Part shown: one piece after another, positions 1-7,895 of the stretch
Position numbering within the stretch: position 1 is the stretch's first letter
How the letters are laid out: the number at the start of each line of letters is the position of its first letter
NCBI GenBank assembly: GCA_910586365.1
Contig: CAJUGP010000004.1
Span: 16,002 to 80,001 of the forward strand
From: an uncultured Christensenella sp.
GTDB taxonomy: Bacteria; Bacillota; Clostridia; Christensenellales; Borkfalkiaceae
Reading direction: 5' to 3'
Length of the DNA stretch: 64,000 nucleotides
The notes under the pieces: generated by a model
Databases searched by the model: none
Told to the model about the DNA's origin: nothing
Seen by the model: the letters and a program-made list of their open reading frames with translations, nothing else
Position numbers and translations under genes: made by a program

Positions 1-1
1 G

Positions 2-430
2 TTCGGCACGGGCATGGGGTATTTTGCGGCGGGGAAATGGCGCGCGCGCAAAGAATTTTATGTGCAAATGTGCTTGTTTCATGAACGGTATCTTAATGAG
101 CTGAACTACGAACGCAAGCCGCTCGGCGTGTTTTTTTCGGCTTACGAATACACGGGCGACTTCGGAAAAACGGTGCGTTCATGCGCGGAGGGGCACGGCG
201 CGGCGCCTGCTTATAAGTATTTGACCAAAGAAGAGCGAACGGAATGCGCGAATTATTTTTCCATGCTCGGAACGGGCGACGCCCTTTCTCAAAAAAACTA
301 TTTCTCGGCGCAGACCGCCGCGTTGACGCAAAAACGCGAAAACGGCGTAAAGGAAGCGAAATCGCGCGGCGAACTCTATGTGAAACTCGGGCTGCTTGCG
401 GGGCTTGCCGCAGTAATTTTAATCGTATAA
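2..430 (+). CDS. spoIIIAB: Stage III sporulation protein AB (5' truncated by window edge)
   Basis: C-terminal part of SpoIIIAB, a component of the SpoIIIA-SpoIIQ channel complex between mother cell and forespore. The frame is open from base 2, upstream of the first visible ATG at 14, and the residues there (FGTG before MGY) fit a SpoIIIAB N-terminal segment, so the true start lies outside the window. The protein ends in a hydrophobic segment (KLGLLAGLAAVILIV), as usual for this family, whose members are about 170 residues. The stop codon shares one base with the start of spoIIIAC (TAATG), and the next six genes follow in the conserved order AC to AH, which makes the call firm. Confidence 0.88.
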   Translation, partial: FGTGMGYFAAGKWRARKEFYVQMCLFHERYLNELNYERKPLGVFFSAYEYTGDFGKTVRSCAEGHGAAPAYKYLTKEERTECANYFSMLGTGDALSQKNYFSAQTAALTQKRENGVKEAKSRGELYVKLGLLAGLAAVILIV

Positions 431-627
431 TGGATATTTCCGTCATTTTCAAATTAGCCGCCATCGGCATCATCATCACCGTCGTCTGCCAGATTCTCAA
501 AAAATCCGACCGCGACGATATCTCCACCGTCGTTTCCATCGTGGGATTGGTTATCGCGCTTACGATTGCCGTAACAATGATCGGCGATCTCTTTGCGACC
601 ATACGCGAAATTTTCGGAGTGTATTAG
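430..627 (+). CDS. spoIIIAC: Stage III sporulation protein AC
   Basis: A 65-residue membrane protein with two transmembrane helices (about residues 5-25 and 35-58), the usual size and topology of SpoIIIAC. The internal motif KKSDRDD between the helices is typical of the family. I chose the ATG at 430, which overlaps the spoIIIAB stop, over longer in-frame extensions that run inside spoIIIAB. It acts in the mother-cell side of the SpoIIIA channel. The gene is translationally coupled in the spoIIIA operon. Confidence 0.9.
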   Translation: MDISVIFKLAAIGIIITVVCQILKKSDRDDISTVVSIVGLVIALTIAVTMIGDLFATIREIFGVY

Positions 628-628
628 C

Positions 629-1021
629 GTGGAAATTTTTCAGTTGGTGGGGATCGCGTTCGTGACTGCCGTCGCCGCGCTCGTGCTGAAAAGTACCAAA
701 CCCGAGTTGGCGTTCGCGGTCACGGTGGCGGGCAGCGTGATTTTGCTGTTGTTTGTCTTTGAAACGTTCAAAGGCACGCTTTCTATTTTTTCCGAAATAG
801 CGGAGAAAACGGGGATCGAATCTTCGCTTGTCAAAGTCATTCTCAAAATGGTGGGGATCGGTTATTTGGTGGAATTCAGCGCGGGCATTTTGAATGATTT
901 CGGGCAGAATTCTTTGGCGGACAAGCTCGTTTTCTGCGGTAAAATCGTCGTGCTCGTGCTCGCTGTTCCCATTATCGAAAGCGTGTTGGATTTGGTGATC
1001 CGTTTATTGGAGCTTTTATGA
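629..1021 (+). CDS. spoIIIAD: Stage III sporulation protein AD
   Basis: A 130-residue membrane protein of the SpoIIIAC/AD family with about four hydrophobic segments, beginning MEIFQLVGIAFVTAVAAL. The GTG at 629 is chosen because it starts one base after the spoIIIAC stop; the upstream extension to 593 lies inside spoIIIAC. The end overlaps the spoIIIAE start by 4 bases. It is a membrane component of the mother-cell-to-forespore channel. Length and order match the family. Confidence 0.9.
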   Translation: MEIFQLVGIAFVTAVAALVLKSTKPELAFAVTVAGSVILLLFVFETFKGTLSIFSEIAEKTGIESSLVKVILKMVGIGYLVEFSAGILNDFGQNSLADKLVFCGKIVVLVLAVPIIESVLDLVIRLLELL

Positions 1022-2235
1022 TATTGCCGCCCGTTTTCCGAAACAAAAAATACGGAAAAAGAAAAGTCGTCTTGCTTGTTTTATTCTGTCTTTTTGCGCT
1101 GATTTTCTTTCTTCCTCAAACGGTGCAAGCAAGCGCCGCAAGCGAGGAAGAAAACAAGGCGATGGAAGAATTGCAGAAAAACATACAGGATTTGTTGGAT
1201 TCGCTCGACACGAGCGAGTTGCAGGCTTATCTTGAAACGCTTTCCGATTGGAAGGGGGTCGACGTAAAAGACAAGCTCATGAGCGTGATCACGGGCGATT
1301 TCAAGCTCGATTATTCGTCGCTCGCCGCTTCGGTTTTTGGTTTGGTGTGGGACGAATGTAAATTGATGCTGCCCGCCTTTGCCGTTATTTTGGCTGTCGC
1401 ATTGCTCTGCGGCATTCTGAATTCCGCAAAAAGCGGCTTTATACATAGTACTATGTCAGACATAATAAACTTTGTCGGCTATCTTTCGGTGGGCGCGGTG
1501 ACGATCGCATGCCTTATCGGCGTTTTGGAAGCGGGGTTCGGCGCGATCGAAGACATGCGGCGGCAAATGGAAATCGTCTATCCGATCTTGTTTACGCTGA
1601 TGGCGGCGAGCGGCGGTTCGGTGTCGGCTGCGATATACCGTCCCGCGCTTGTTTTTATGAGCGGAACCATTGTCGAATTGTTCGTTTCGGTCGTGCTGCC
1701 TTCCTCGATCGCCGTCATCGTGCTGGCATTCGTGGGCAATCTTTCGCCCGACGTGCGCACCGAAAAATTAGGCGATCTCTTCAAAAGTATCAATAAATGG
1801 CTGATCGGGCTAACCTTTACGCTGTTTAGCCTGTTCCTTTCGGTGCAGGGGATCGCCGCCGCGCAATACGACGGGCTTTCGCTGCGCGCGGTAAAATACG
1901 TGCTTTCGGGGTCGGTGCCCATTGTGGGCGGCTTTCTTTCGGGCGGGTTGGATCTGGTCTTGGCGGGCAGTGCGCTCATTAAAAACGCCGTCGGTTCGTT
2001 TTCTCTGTTTTTGCTGTTCGGCACGCTTCTGCGTCCTGTGATCTTGTTCGCGGCGTTTCAGCTGTTTCTGCGCCTTGCCGCGGCGGCAACCGAGCCGGTC
2101 GGCGGTAAGATTTCGCCCTTTCTTTCCCGTTTGGCGGGGGATTGCTCGTATTTCCTTGCAGGGCTGCTCTGTATCGGATTTTTATATTTTCTGACGCTGC
2201 TGTTGCTGGTCTGTTCCACGGGGGTGATCTTTTAA
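1018..2235 (+). CDS. spoIIIAE: Stage III sporulation protein AE
   Basis: A 405-residue polytopic membrane protein. An N-terminal signal-like helix (about residues 20-40, ending near VQASA) is followed by a soluble helical stretch with coiled-coil character (about 42-95) and then seven or more transmembrane segments, as in SpoIIIAE. It forms the membrane core of the SpoIIIA channel. The ATG overlaps the spoIIIAD end (ATGA-type overlap). Residues about 143-150 (HSTMSDII) are encoded by a copy of a dispersed 24-bp motif at 1444-1467. The same place aligns with ordinary SpoIIIAE sequence from memory, so the motif does not look like an insertion. Confidence 0.92.
   Translation: MILPPVFRNKKYGKRKVVLLVLFCLFALIFFLPQTVQASAASEEENKAMEELQKNIQDLLDSLDTSELQAYLETLSDWKGVDVKDKLMSVITGDFKLDYSSLAASVFGLVWDECKLMLPAFAVILAVALLCGILNSAKSGFIHSTMSDIINFVGYLSVGAVTIACLIGVLEAGFGAIEDMRRQMEIVYPILFTLMAASGGSVSAAIYRPALVFMSGTIVELFVSVVLPSSIAVIVLAFVGNLSPDVRTEKLGDLFKSINKWLIGLTFTLFSLFLSVQGIAAAQYDGLSLRAVKYVLSGSVPIVGGFLSGGLDLVLAGSALIKNAVGSFSLFLLFGTLLRPVILFAAFQLFLRLAAAATEPVGGKISPFLSRLAGDCSYFLAGLLCIGFLYFLTLLLLVCSTGVIF
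1444..1467 (+). repeat. Dispersed 24-bp motif, copy A (inside spoIIIAE)
   Basis: Matches the pattern CATAGTANTATG, five variable bases, CATAATA. Here the variable part is TCAGA, giving a perfect inner palindrome TATGTC-A-GACATA as well as the outer palindrome CATAGTACTATG. It is read in frame as HSTMSDII. Five other copies are at 7521, 14101, 23534, 43333 and 44147. Its function is unknown. Confidence 0.7.
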
Positions 2236-2696
2236 TGAAGGCTTACGTTTTGGCGATTGCGGGCGCGGTGCTGCTCTCCGCCGTCGTTTCGATCGTCGCG
2301 CCCGAAGGAAAAATGGGGAAATTCGTAAAGGGCGGAATGAAGCTCGTCGTTTTAATCGTTTTAGTCGCGCCCTTCGTCACCTTTTTTGTAAAAGGCGAAT
2401 TGCCGTCTTTTTCCGATCGTTCGTCGATCGCGGCAGACGAATCCTACCTTGAAACGTGCGGAAAACTGCTCAAAGAGAGCGACGAGCGCGCGATTCTTTC
2501 TTATTTGAAAGAGAATTACGGCGTTACGGCGGACGTTTTGTTGGAGTATTCCGACGATCGCTTTGCCGTTCGGAAAAAAATCTGTGTCAAAATAAAAGAT
2601 TTCGGAATATACCCCGAGGACGAGCATATAGATATTATGAAGAAAATCACGGCGGCGTTACGGGAAAGATACGGCTGTGATACGGAGGTGTCGTGA
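2235..2696 (+). CDS. spoIIIAF: Stage III sporulation protein AF
   Basis: A 153-residue protein with two N-terminal transmembrane helices (about residues 1-20 and 30-55) and a soluble C-terminal alpha/beta domain, the layout of SpoIIIAF. The ATG at 2235 overlaps the spoIIIAE stop by one base and is preferred to upstream in-frame starts inside spoIIIAE. It is part of the SpoIIIA channel, and its soluble domain is exposed between the forespore membranes or in the mother cell. The stop overlaps the GTG of spoIIIAG. Confidence 0.85.
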   Translation: MKAYVLAIAGAVLLSAVVSIVAPEGKMGKFVKGGMKLVVLIVLVAPFVTFFVKGELPSFSDRSSIAADESYLETCGKLLKESDERAILSYLKENYGVTADVLLEYSDDRFAVRKKICVKIKDFGIYPEDEHIDIMKKITAALRERYGCDTEVS

Positions 2697-3046
2697 AAGC
2701 CGACGGTATCAAAAATCTTGTGAAAAGCAAGCCCGTAAAAATCATTCTGATTTGTCTTGCCGCGCTCGCGCTGCTGCTTGCCGTTTGGAAAGTGTTCTTT
2801 GCGAGCGAACCGATCCGTTCCGACGCCTATATGGCGACGGAAGAGGAAAAAAGGCTGGCGTCCCTGCTCGAAAAAATCGACGGCGTGACCGACGCGACGG
2901 TGATGATCGGTCGGAACGGAGAGGAAACGAGCGTCGTTGTGATTTTTGAGGGAACGGACGGGATCTTGACGCGGCTTAGGATCACCGAAGTCGCCGCAAG
3001 CGCGCTCGGCGTTGTGCAATCGAGCGTTCTCGTCTATGCCGCATGA
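2693..3046 (+). CDS. spoIIIAG: Stage III sporulation protein AG (short form)
   Basis: A 117-residue protein with one transmembrane helix (about residues 17-38) followed by a ring-building-motif-like domain ending in SALGVVQSSVLVYAA, a SpoIIIAG-like C-terminus. It starts at GTG 2693, overlapping the spoIIIAF stop (GTGA). Family members are often 180-230 residues; this one lacks the long linker and most of the variable insertion. SpoIIIAG forms a large ring in the intermembrane space of the feeding-tube channel. The assignment rests on position and the C-terminal motif. Confidence 0.82.
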   Translation: MKADGIKNLVKSKPVKIILICLAALALLLAVWKVFFASEPIRSDAYMATEEEKRLASLLEKIDGVTDATVMIGRNGEETSVVVIFEGTDGILTRLRITEVAASALGVVQSSVLVYAA

Positions 3047-3078
3047 ATGGAAAAAAATTAATGGAAGGAGATAAAACC

Positions 3079-3558
3079 ATGTCTAACACCAAAAAGATCG
3101 TACTTATGTCAACGCTCGTCCTGCTGCTTGCCGTCACGGCGATTTTCAACTTTGTGCTTGCCGGCACGGGTTCGTCTGTGAATGCGTCCGCAAACGTCAA
3201 ATCGAACTATTTCACGACGTACCGTACCGAACGCAGCACCAAGCGCAGCGAAGAATTCGTGCAGCTCGACTCCGTGATTGCGGCTTACAGCGTCGATACG
3301 AACGAATATGCTGCCGCCGTTGCCAGAAAGCAGGAGCTTGTCGAAGTAATGGAAGACGAGCTTGTGATGGAATCCATCATCAAAGCGATGGGCTTCACCG
3401 ACGCCGCCGTTTCGATCGGAACCGATTCCGTAAACGTCTTTATCAATTCGAGCGAGCTTACGGGCGAAATGGTCACGAAAATCTTCTATGCGCTCGAAGT
3501 GGAGCAAAAAGTACGCGACGGAAACATCATTATCATGCCCGTTTACGCCGAAAGTTGA
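3079..3558 (+). CDS. spoIIIAH: Stage III sporulation protein AH
   Basis: A 159-residue protein with an N-terminal transmembrane helix (about residues 6-27) and a C-terminal YscJ/FliF-like ring domain (about 85-155) containing IIKAMGFTDAAVSIGTDSV. SpoIIIAH binds forespore SpoIIQ across the intermembrane space. I chose ATG 3079 because GAAGGAG lies a normal distance upstream; an in-frame ATG at 3043 has no such site. It is the last gene of the spoIIIA operon, and a promoter for the next gene follows. Confidence 0.88.
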   Translation: MSNTKKIVLMSTLVLLLAVTAIFNFVLAGTGSSVNASANVKSNYFTTYRTERSTKRSEEFVQLDSVIAAYSVDTNEYAAAVARKQELVEVMEDELVMESIIKAMGFTDAAVSIGTDSVNVFINSSELTGEMVTKIFYALEVEQKVRDGNIIIMPVYAES

Positions 3559-3575
3559 GAAATTGCGGAAAAACA

Positions 3576-3605
3576 GTAGTAAATTTCAAAAATCTGTGCT
3601 ATAAT
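3576..3605 (+). promoter_or_regulatory. Putative promoter of the asp23-like gene
   Basis: A perfect -10 TATAAT lies at about 3600-3605. A weak -35 (TAGTAA) is about 17 bases upstream. An AAGGAG ribosome binding site follows before ATG 3628. Confidence 0.5.
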
Positions 3606-3627
3606 AGCTCCAAACAAGGAGAATGTT

Positions 3628-4041
3628 ATGGCAAGTATTAAGTATAATAATACGAACGGACAGAAGGGTAAAATCACTTACAATTCCGATATTGTGAGCG
3701 GTATTGTCGTGCTGAGCTTGCAGGAAACCGAAGGGATCAGGCTTGTTCCCTCCAAGAGTAAGGGGATCAAGCTGAATTTTGAAAAAGACGGCGTGTTCGT
3801 CGACATTTCGGTGATCGTATGTTACGGTTATAACGTTCCCGAGGTGGCGTATCGCATTCAGCAGACGATCAAGCAAATGGTCGAATCGATGACGCATTAC
3901 AAAATCGCAAAGGTCGACGTGCACGTGCAAAGCGTGGTGTTCCCCGAGGCGAAAGCCGAAAACGAAATCGCGGCGGGCGCTGGGAACGGACAGGACGCGG
4001 CGGAAAACGCGCAGGGCGAACCGACGGACGGACAAAATTAA
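3628..4041 (+). CDS. Asp23/Gls24 family envelope stress response protein
   Basis: A 137-residue protein whose first 115 residues match the Asp23/Gls24 family (YNSDIVSGIVVLSLQETEGI, then VPEVAYRIQQTIKQMVESMT and KVDVHVQSVVF). A polar, Ala/Asn/Gln-rich low-complexity tail follows (about residues 115-137). Asp23 proteins are abundant membrane-associated cytoplasmic proteins linked to envelope stress. In Clostridia a copy commonly sits between spoIIIAH and nusB, as here. A start-proximal AAGGAG and its own -10 box suggest independent transcription. A GC-containing hairpin follows at 4045-4075. Confidence 0.88.
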   Translation: MASIKYNNTNGQKGKITYNSDIVSGIVVLSLQETEGIRLVPSKSKGIKLNFEKDGVFVDISVIVCYGYNVPEVAYRIQQTIKQMVESMTHYKIAKVDVHVQSVVFPEAKAENEIAAGAGNGQDAAENAQGEPTDGQN

Positions 4042-4044
4042 CAT

Positions 4045-4075
4045 AAATTTCCCTTTCCGAACGGAAGGGGAATTT
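4045..4075 (+). terminator. Hairpin between asp23-like gene and nusB
   Basis: Imperfect inverted repeat: an AAATTTCCCTTTCC arm pairs with GGAAGGGGAATTT around GAAC. No clear T-tract follows, so it may be an attenuator or mRNA-stability hairpin and not a full terminator. Confidence 0.45.
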
Positions 4076-4092
4076 ACATATGCGAGGAACTT

Positions 4093-4482
4093 ATGAGAAG
4101 CGATGCGAGAGAGGCGGCGTTCAAAGCCGTTTTTGCAAGTTTGTTTCAGGAACAGGAAGAACGATTCCGCACGGGATTATACCGCAATGCGAAGCTTTCC
4201 GAAGAGGAGAGCGCGTTTGCGGAACGGTTATACTGCACGGTATCGGAGCACCGCGAGACGCTTTTGGCGGTGATCGCCGAAAAAGTGCAGGGCTTTGCGC
4301 AGGAGCGTATTTATCCCGTCGACAAAGCGCTGATGCTTGTCGCACTTGCGGAAATCAACTATTTCGATGAAATCCCGCCCGTCGTATCGGTGAGCGAGGC
4401 GGCAACGCTTGCACGGAAATATTCGACCGAGAAATCCGCCGATTTCGTGAACGGCGTGTTGGGGGGGATCATCAATTCATGA
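4093..4482 (+). CDS. nusB: Transcription antitermination factor NusB
   Basis: A 129-residue all-helical NusB. It shows the R.AAFKAVFASLFQ N-terminus (about residues 5-18), DKALMLVALAEINYF (about 77-91), PPVVSVSEAATLARKYSTEKSADFVNGVLGGI at the C-terminus, and the usual length. NusB binds boxA RNA with S10 (NusE) and supports rRNA antitermination. Start ATG 4093 follows GAGGAAC. The stop overlaps the folD start (ATGA), indicating translational coupling. Confidence 0.95.
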   Translation: MRSDAREAAFKAVFASLFQEQEERFRTGLYRNAKLSEEESAFAERLYCTVSEHRETLLAVIAEKVQGFAQERIYPVDKALMLVALAEINYFDEIPPVVSVSEAATLARKYSTEKSADFVNGVLGGIINS

Positions 4483-5324
4483 CGCTCATCGACGGAAAGG
4501 CGACTGCGCGGGCGGTCCGCGCCGAACTCAAAGCCGAAACCGAACGGTTTGAAGCGCAAACGGGGAAAAAAGTCGGTCTTGCGGTGGTGCTTGTCGGAAA
4601 CGATCCTGCGTCGCAGATCTACGTGAAAAATAAAATAAAGGGGTGCGAGGAAACGGGGATCCGTTCGTTCGCACATTATCTGCCCGAGCACGCGACGCAA
4701 AAGCAAGTGCTTTCGCTCGTCGAAGGGCTTGCGGCGGATGAAAACGTGCACGGCATTTTGGTGCAGCTGCCCTTGCCGCGCGGGCTTGACGAGGGGGAAA
4801 TTCTCAAAGCCATCCCGCCCGAAAAGGACGTTGACGGATTTCACGCGGAAAACGTCGGCGCGCTTGCGTTGGGCGAGCGCGGCACGGTTGCCTGCACGCC
4901 GCTCGGCGTGTTGGAATTGCTCAAACGTTATCGCATTCCTTTGGCGGGAAAACACGCCGTCGTGGTCGGAAGAAGCCGTATCGTCGGCAGACCGATGGCG
5001 CTTCTTCTGCTCAACGAGGACGCGACGGTTACGGTATGCCATTCCAAAACCGCGGACTTGAAAGAACAATGCCGGCGGGCGGACGTGCTGATCGCGGCGG
5101 TCGGCAAGCCGCGGCTTATCACGAAAGATATGGTAAAAGAGGGTGCGGTCGTGATCGACGTCGGCATGAACCGCACAGAGGACGGATTGTGCGGCGACGT
5201 TGATTTTGAAAACGTGGCGGAAAAAGCCTCGTATCTCACGCCCGTTCCGGGCGGTGTGGGTCCGATGACGATCGCCATGCTGCTGAAAAACACGGTTGCG
5301 TGCGCAAGGAGATCATGCAAATGA
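4479..5324 (+). CDS. folD: Bifunctional methylenetetrahydrofolate dehydrogenase / methenyltetrahydrofolate cyclohydrolase
   Basis: A 281-residue FolD with the signatures ASQIYVKNKIKGCEETGI (catalytic Tyr-x-x-x-Lys), VVVGRSRIVGRPMALLLL (NADP-binding loop) and PVPGGVGPMTIAMLL near the C-terminus. It interconverts 5,10-methylene-, methenyl- and 10-formyl-tetrahydrofolate for one-carbon metabolism. It sits between nusB and ispA, where xseA and xseB are often found. Its end overlaps the next gene by 4 bases. Confidence 0.96.
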   Translation: MTLIDGKATARAVRAELKAETERFEAQTGKKVGLAVVLVGNDPASQIYVKNKIKGCEETGIRSFAHYLPEHATQKQVLSLVEGLAADENVHGILVQLPLPRGLDEGEILKAIPPEKDVDGFHAENVGALALGERGTVACTPLGVLELLKRYRIPLAGKHAVVVGRSRIVGRPMALLLLNEDATVTVCHSKTADLKEQCRRADVLIAAVGKPRLITKDMVKEGAVVIDVGMNRTEDGLCGDVDFENVAEKASYLTPVPGGVGPMTIAMLLKNTVACARRSCK

Positions 5325-6190
5325 GTATGCCGGTCGGTTATGAAAAATATCTCGCGTTTTTTACGGACGCGCTCGATAAAATGTGCAAAGAAATGCGCTT
5401 TTCTCCCGATATTTTAACGGAAAGCATGCGTTATTCGCTGCAATCGGGCGGAAAACGCCTACGTCCCGTCCTGTTTGCGGCGATGTTGGACGCGTGCGGC
5501 TGCGATTACGAACGGGAAGCGGCGTTTGCGGTCGCGCTCGAATGCGTACATGCTTATTCGCTCGTGCACGACGACCTGCCCGCCATGGACAACGACGATT
5601 TTCGCCGCGGAAAGCCTTCGTGTCATAAGCGGTTCGGTGAGGCGCACGCGATTTTGGCAGGCGATGCGCTGCTTTCTTACGCGTTCGATCTGTTGTTGCG
5701 CGAAGCTGTACGCGGGGAACAATATCTGCGCGCGGCGAAAATTCTGAGCGAGGCGGCCGGCGCCGAAGGAATGATTTCGGGACAGTCGTACGATATCTCT
5801 TTTACGGGAAAATCGCTCGGAAAAGAGGAGCTTATCACCGTATACAAGCGCAAAACGGGCGCGTTGATTGCGGCGGGATTGAAAATGGCGTGCGCGATTG
5901 CGCAAAAAAACGAACAAATCGCGGCGGAATACGGCGAAAATCTCGGCATTTTGTTTCAGTTGACCGACGATTTTATCGACGAATACGGCGAAAGCGACGA
6001 AGCGGGCAAAACGCTCGGAAAAGATAAAAGAGCGGATAAACTCACTTGCATTAAGGTGTTCGGCTTGGAGAGGGCGGAAGCTCTTGCCGACGAGTATGCG
6101 GATAAATGCCGCGTAGCTTTGCGCGGTTTTGACGGCGACGCCTGTTTTTTCGATCGCTTGATCGATTGCGTTCGTGACAGAACGAAATAA
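5321..6190 (+). CDS. ispA: Polyprenyl (farnesyl/geranyl) diphosphate synthase
   Basis: A 289-residue trans-isoprenyl diphosphate synthase. The first aspartate-rich motif is in LVHDDLPAMDNDDFRRG, the second in LTDDFIDEYGE, and GGKRLRPVL binds IPP. It makes C15 (or C10) prenyl diphosphate from IPP and DMAPP. I prefer ATG 5321, which overlaps the folD stop as ATGA and lies 9 bases after AGGAG. GTG 5300 and ATG 5315 are alternatives. It is directly followed by dxs, so two steps of isoprenoid synthesis are co-transcribed. Confidence 0.93.
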   Translation: MSMPVGYEKYLAFFTDALDKMCKEMRFSPDILTESMRYSLQSGGKRLRPVLFAAMLDACGCDYEREAAFAVALECVHAYSLVHDDLPAMDNDDFRRGKPSCHKRFGEAHAILAGDALLSYAFDLLLREAVRGEQYLRAAKILSEAAGAEGMISGQSYDISFTGKSLGKEELITVYKRKTGALIAAGLKMACAIAQKNEQIAAEYGENLGILFQLTDDFIDEYGESDEAGKTLGKDKRADKLTCIKVFGLERAEALADEYADKCRVALRGFDGDACFFDRLIDCVRDRTK

Positions 6191-6194
6191 AAAT

Positions 6195-7895
6195 ATGAAG
6201 AATTTTTCAAACGAAGCGCTGAAAAGCGCTTCCTGCGAACAATTAAAAGAATTGTGCGACGCGCTGCGATCGGAAATTATTTCCACCGTAACCGTTTGCG
6301 GCGGGCATTTGTCTTCCAACCTCGGCGTTGTGGAGCTGACGGTTGCGCTGCATCGCGTGTTCGATTTCCCGAACGACAAGATCGTGTTCGACGTCGGGCA
6401 TCAGTGCTATGCGCATAAATTGCTTACGGGCAGAGCCGAGCGTTTTTCTTCGTTGCGGCAGCGCGGCGGACTTTCGGGGTTCCCGAAGCGCGACGAAGGC
6501 GACTGCTATGAAACGGGGCATGCGGGAACGGCGGTTTCTGCGGCGTTGGGGATCGCCAAGGCGCGCGATTTGAAGAAAGAGCAATTTAACGTGATCGCGC
6601 TTGTCGGCGACGGGTCATTTAATAACGGATTGCTTTACGAGGCGTTTAACAGCATTAAAATACTCAATACGAACGTGCTGATTCTGCTCAACGATAACGG
6701 CATGTCGATTTCGCCCACCGTGGGCGGCACGCACGAAATTCTCGACGAGCTGAAAGAGGGTGCGGCGCCGATCGAAGACGTGAATTTATTCGAGCGTTTC
6801 GGTTTGCAATATAAAGGAATTTGCAACGGAAACGATTTGGAAGAGATGATCGGCGCGCTGAACGAGGCGAAAACGCTGCTGAAAAACGGCAGCGTTCTTT
6901 TGCATATCACGACGCGCAAGGGGCAGGGGCATGCTTTTTGCGAGAATGCGCCCGTGATCACGCACGGCATTTCTTTGCCGACGGGCGGCAAAGATTATTC
7001 CAAAGCGCTCGGCGAAGAGCTTTGCGCGTTGGCGGAACGCGACGAACGCGTCGTTGCGGTCACTGCCGCGATGACGGACGGGTTAGGCTTGCGTTCGTTT
7101 TTTGAAAAGTATCCCGATCGGGCTTACGATTTGGGGATTTGCGAAGAGCATGCCTGCGTGCTCTGTGCGTCGCTTGCCGCGGAGGGGGTAAAGCCCTATT
7201 ACGCCGTTTATTCCACGTTTTTGCAGCGTTCTTTCGACGAAATCATTCACGACGTGTGCGGGCAAAATCTTCCCGTAACGTTTTGTATCGATCGGGCGGG
7301 CGTTTCCGGTGCGGACGGGGAAACGCATCAGGGCGTATTCGATCTTTCTTATCTTTCTTTTATTCCCAATCTGACGATTGCCGTGCCGAAAGACATCGGC
7401 GAATTTCGCTCGATGCTGCGCCAAAGCGTGAATTATTCTTCGCCGCTTGCGATCCGTTATCCGAAAGAGGGCTGCGAAGGCGAGATAAAAGACATTGAAT
7501 TTGGCAAATTTGAAGTTTTACATAGTAGTATGTCACGCATAACAGTGCTTGCGGCGGGGGAAAGGTGTATTCGGATCGCGCAATCGGTCTTAAAACGCTG
7601 CCGAAAAGAAGGCGCGGACTTTACGCTCGTAAACGCGCGGTTTATAAAACCTTTGGATCAGGAGTACCTTTTCGGCAGCAAGGCGCAAGTTTTTATTACG
7701 TTGGAAGATAACGTGTTGATCGGGGGATTGGGCGATAGCGTCCGCCGCTTGCTCTGCGTCAGCGGAAAAACGGTAAAAAGCTTCGGGTACGGCGATGCGT
7801 TTATTCCGCACGGCGGCGTAGAAGGCTTGATGCGCGAATTCGGTTTGGATGAGGACGCTGTTTACGAATGCGTGAAAGCTTATGCGCGCGGATAA
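6195..7895 (+). CDS. dxs: 1-deoxy-D-xylulose-5-phosphate synthase
   Basis: A 566-residue TPP-dependent Dxs, shorter than the usual 610-640. It shows GGHLSSNLGVVELTVALH, FDVGHQCYAHKLLTGR, the TPP motif LVGDGSFNNGLLYEAFN, and the catalytic Glu in GICEEHACVLCASLAAEG. It condenses pyruvate with glyceraldehyde 3-phosphate to start the MEP pathway. ATG 6195 matches the family N-terminus; an in-frame GTG at 6174 lies inside ispA. A dispersed 24-bp motif is embedded at 7521-7544 (residues LHSSMSRIT). Shortening is spread through the middle of the protein and all catalytic motifs are intact. Confidence 0.93.
   Translation: MKNFSNEALKSASCEQLKELCDALRSEIISTVTVCGGHLSSNLGVVELTVALHRVFDFPNDKIVFDVGHQCYAHKLLTGRAERFSSLRQRGGLSGFPKRDEGDCYETGHAGTAVSAALGIAKARDLKKEQFNVIALVGDGSFNNGLLYEAFNSIKILNTNVLILLNDNGMSISPTVGGTHEILDELKEGAAPIEDVNLFERFGLQYKGICNGNDLEEMIGALNEAKTLLKNGSVLLHITTRKGQGHAFCENAPVITHGISLPTGGKDYSKALGEELCALAERDERVVAVTAAMTDGLGLRSFFEKYPDRAYDLGICEEHACVLCASLAAEGVKPYYAVYSTFLQRSFDEIIHDVCGQNLPVTFCIDRAGVSGADGETHQGVFDLSYLSFIPNLTIAVPKDIGEFRSMLRQSVNYSSPLAIRYPKEGCEGEIKDIEFGKFEVLHSSMSRITVLAAGERCIRIAQSVLKRCRKEGADFTLVNARFIKPLDQEYLFGSKAQVFITLEDNVLIGGLGDSVRRLLCVSGKTVKSFGYGDAFIPHGGVEGLMREFGLDEDAVYECVKAYARG
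7521..7544 (+). repeat. Dispersed 24-bp motif, copy B (inside dxs)
   Basis: CATAGTAGTATG, then TCACG, then CATAACA. One base of the last heptamer differs from the consensus CATAATA. It is read in frame as HSSMSRIT, in the same reading frame as the copies in spoIIIAE and the BaiN-like gene. Confidence 0.65.
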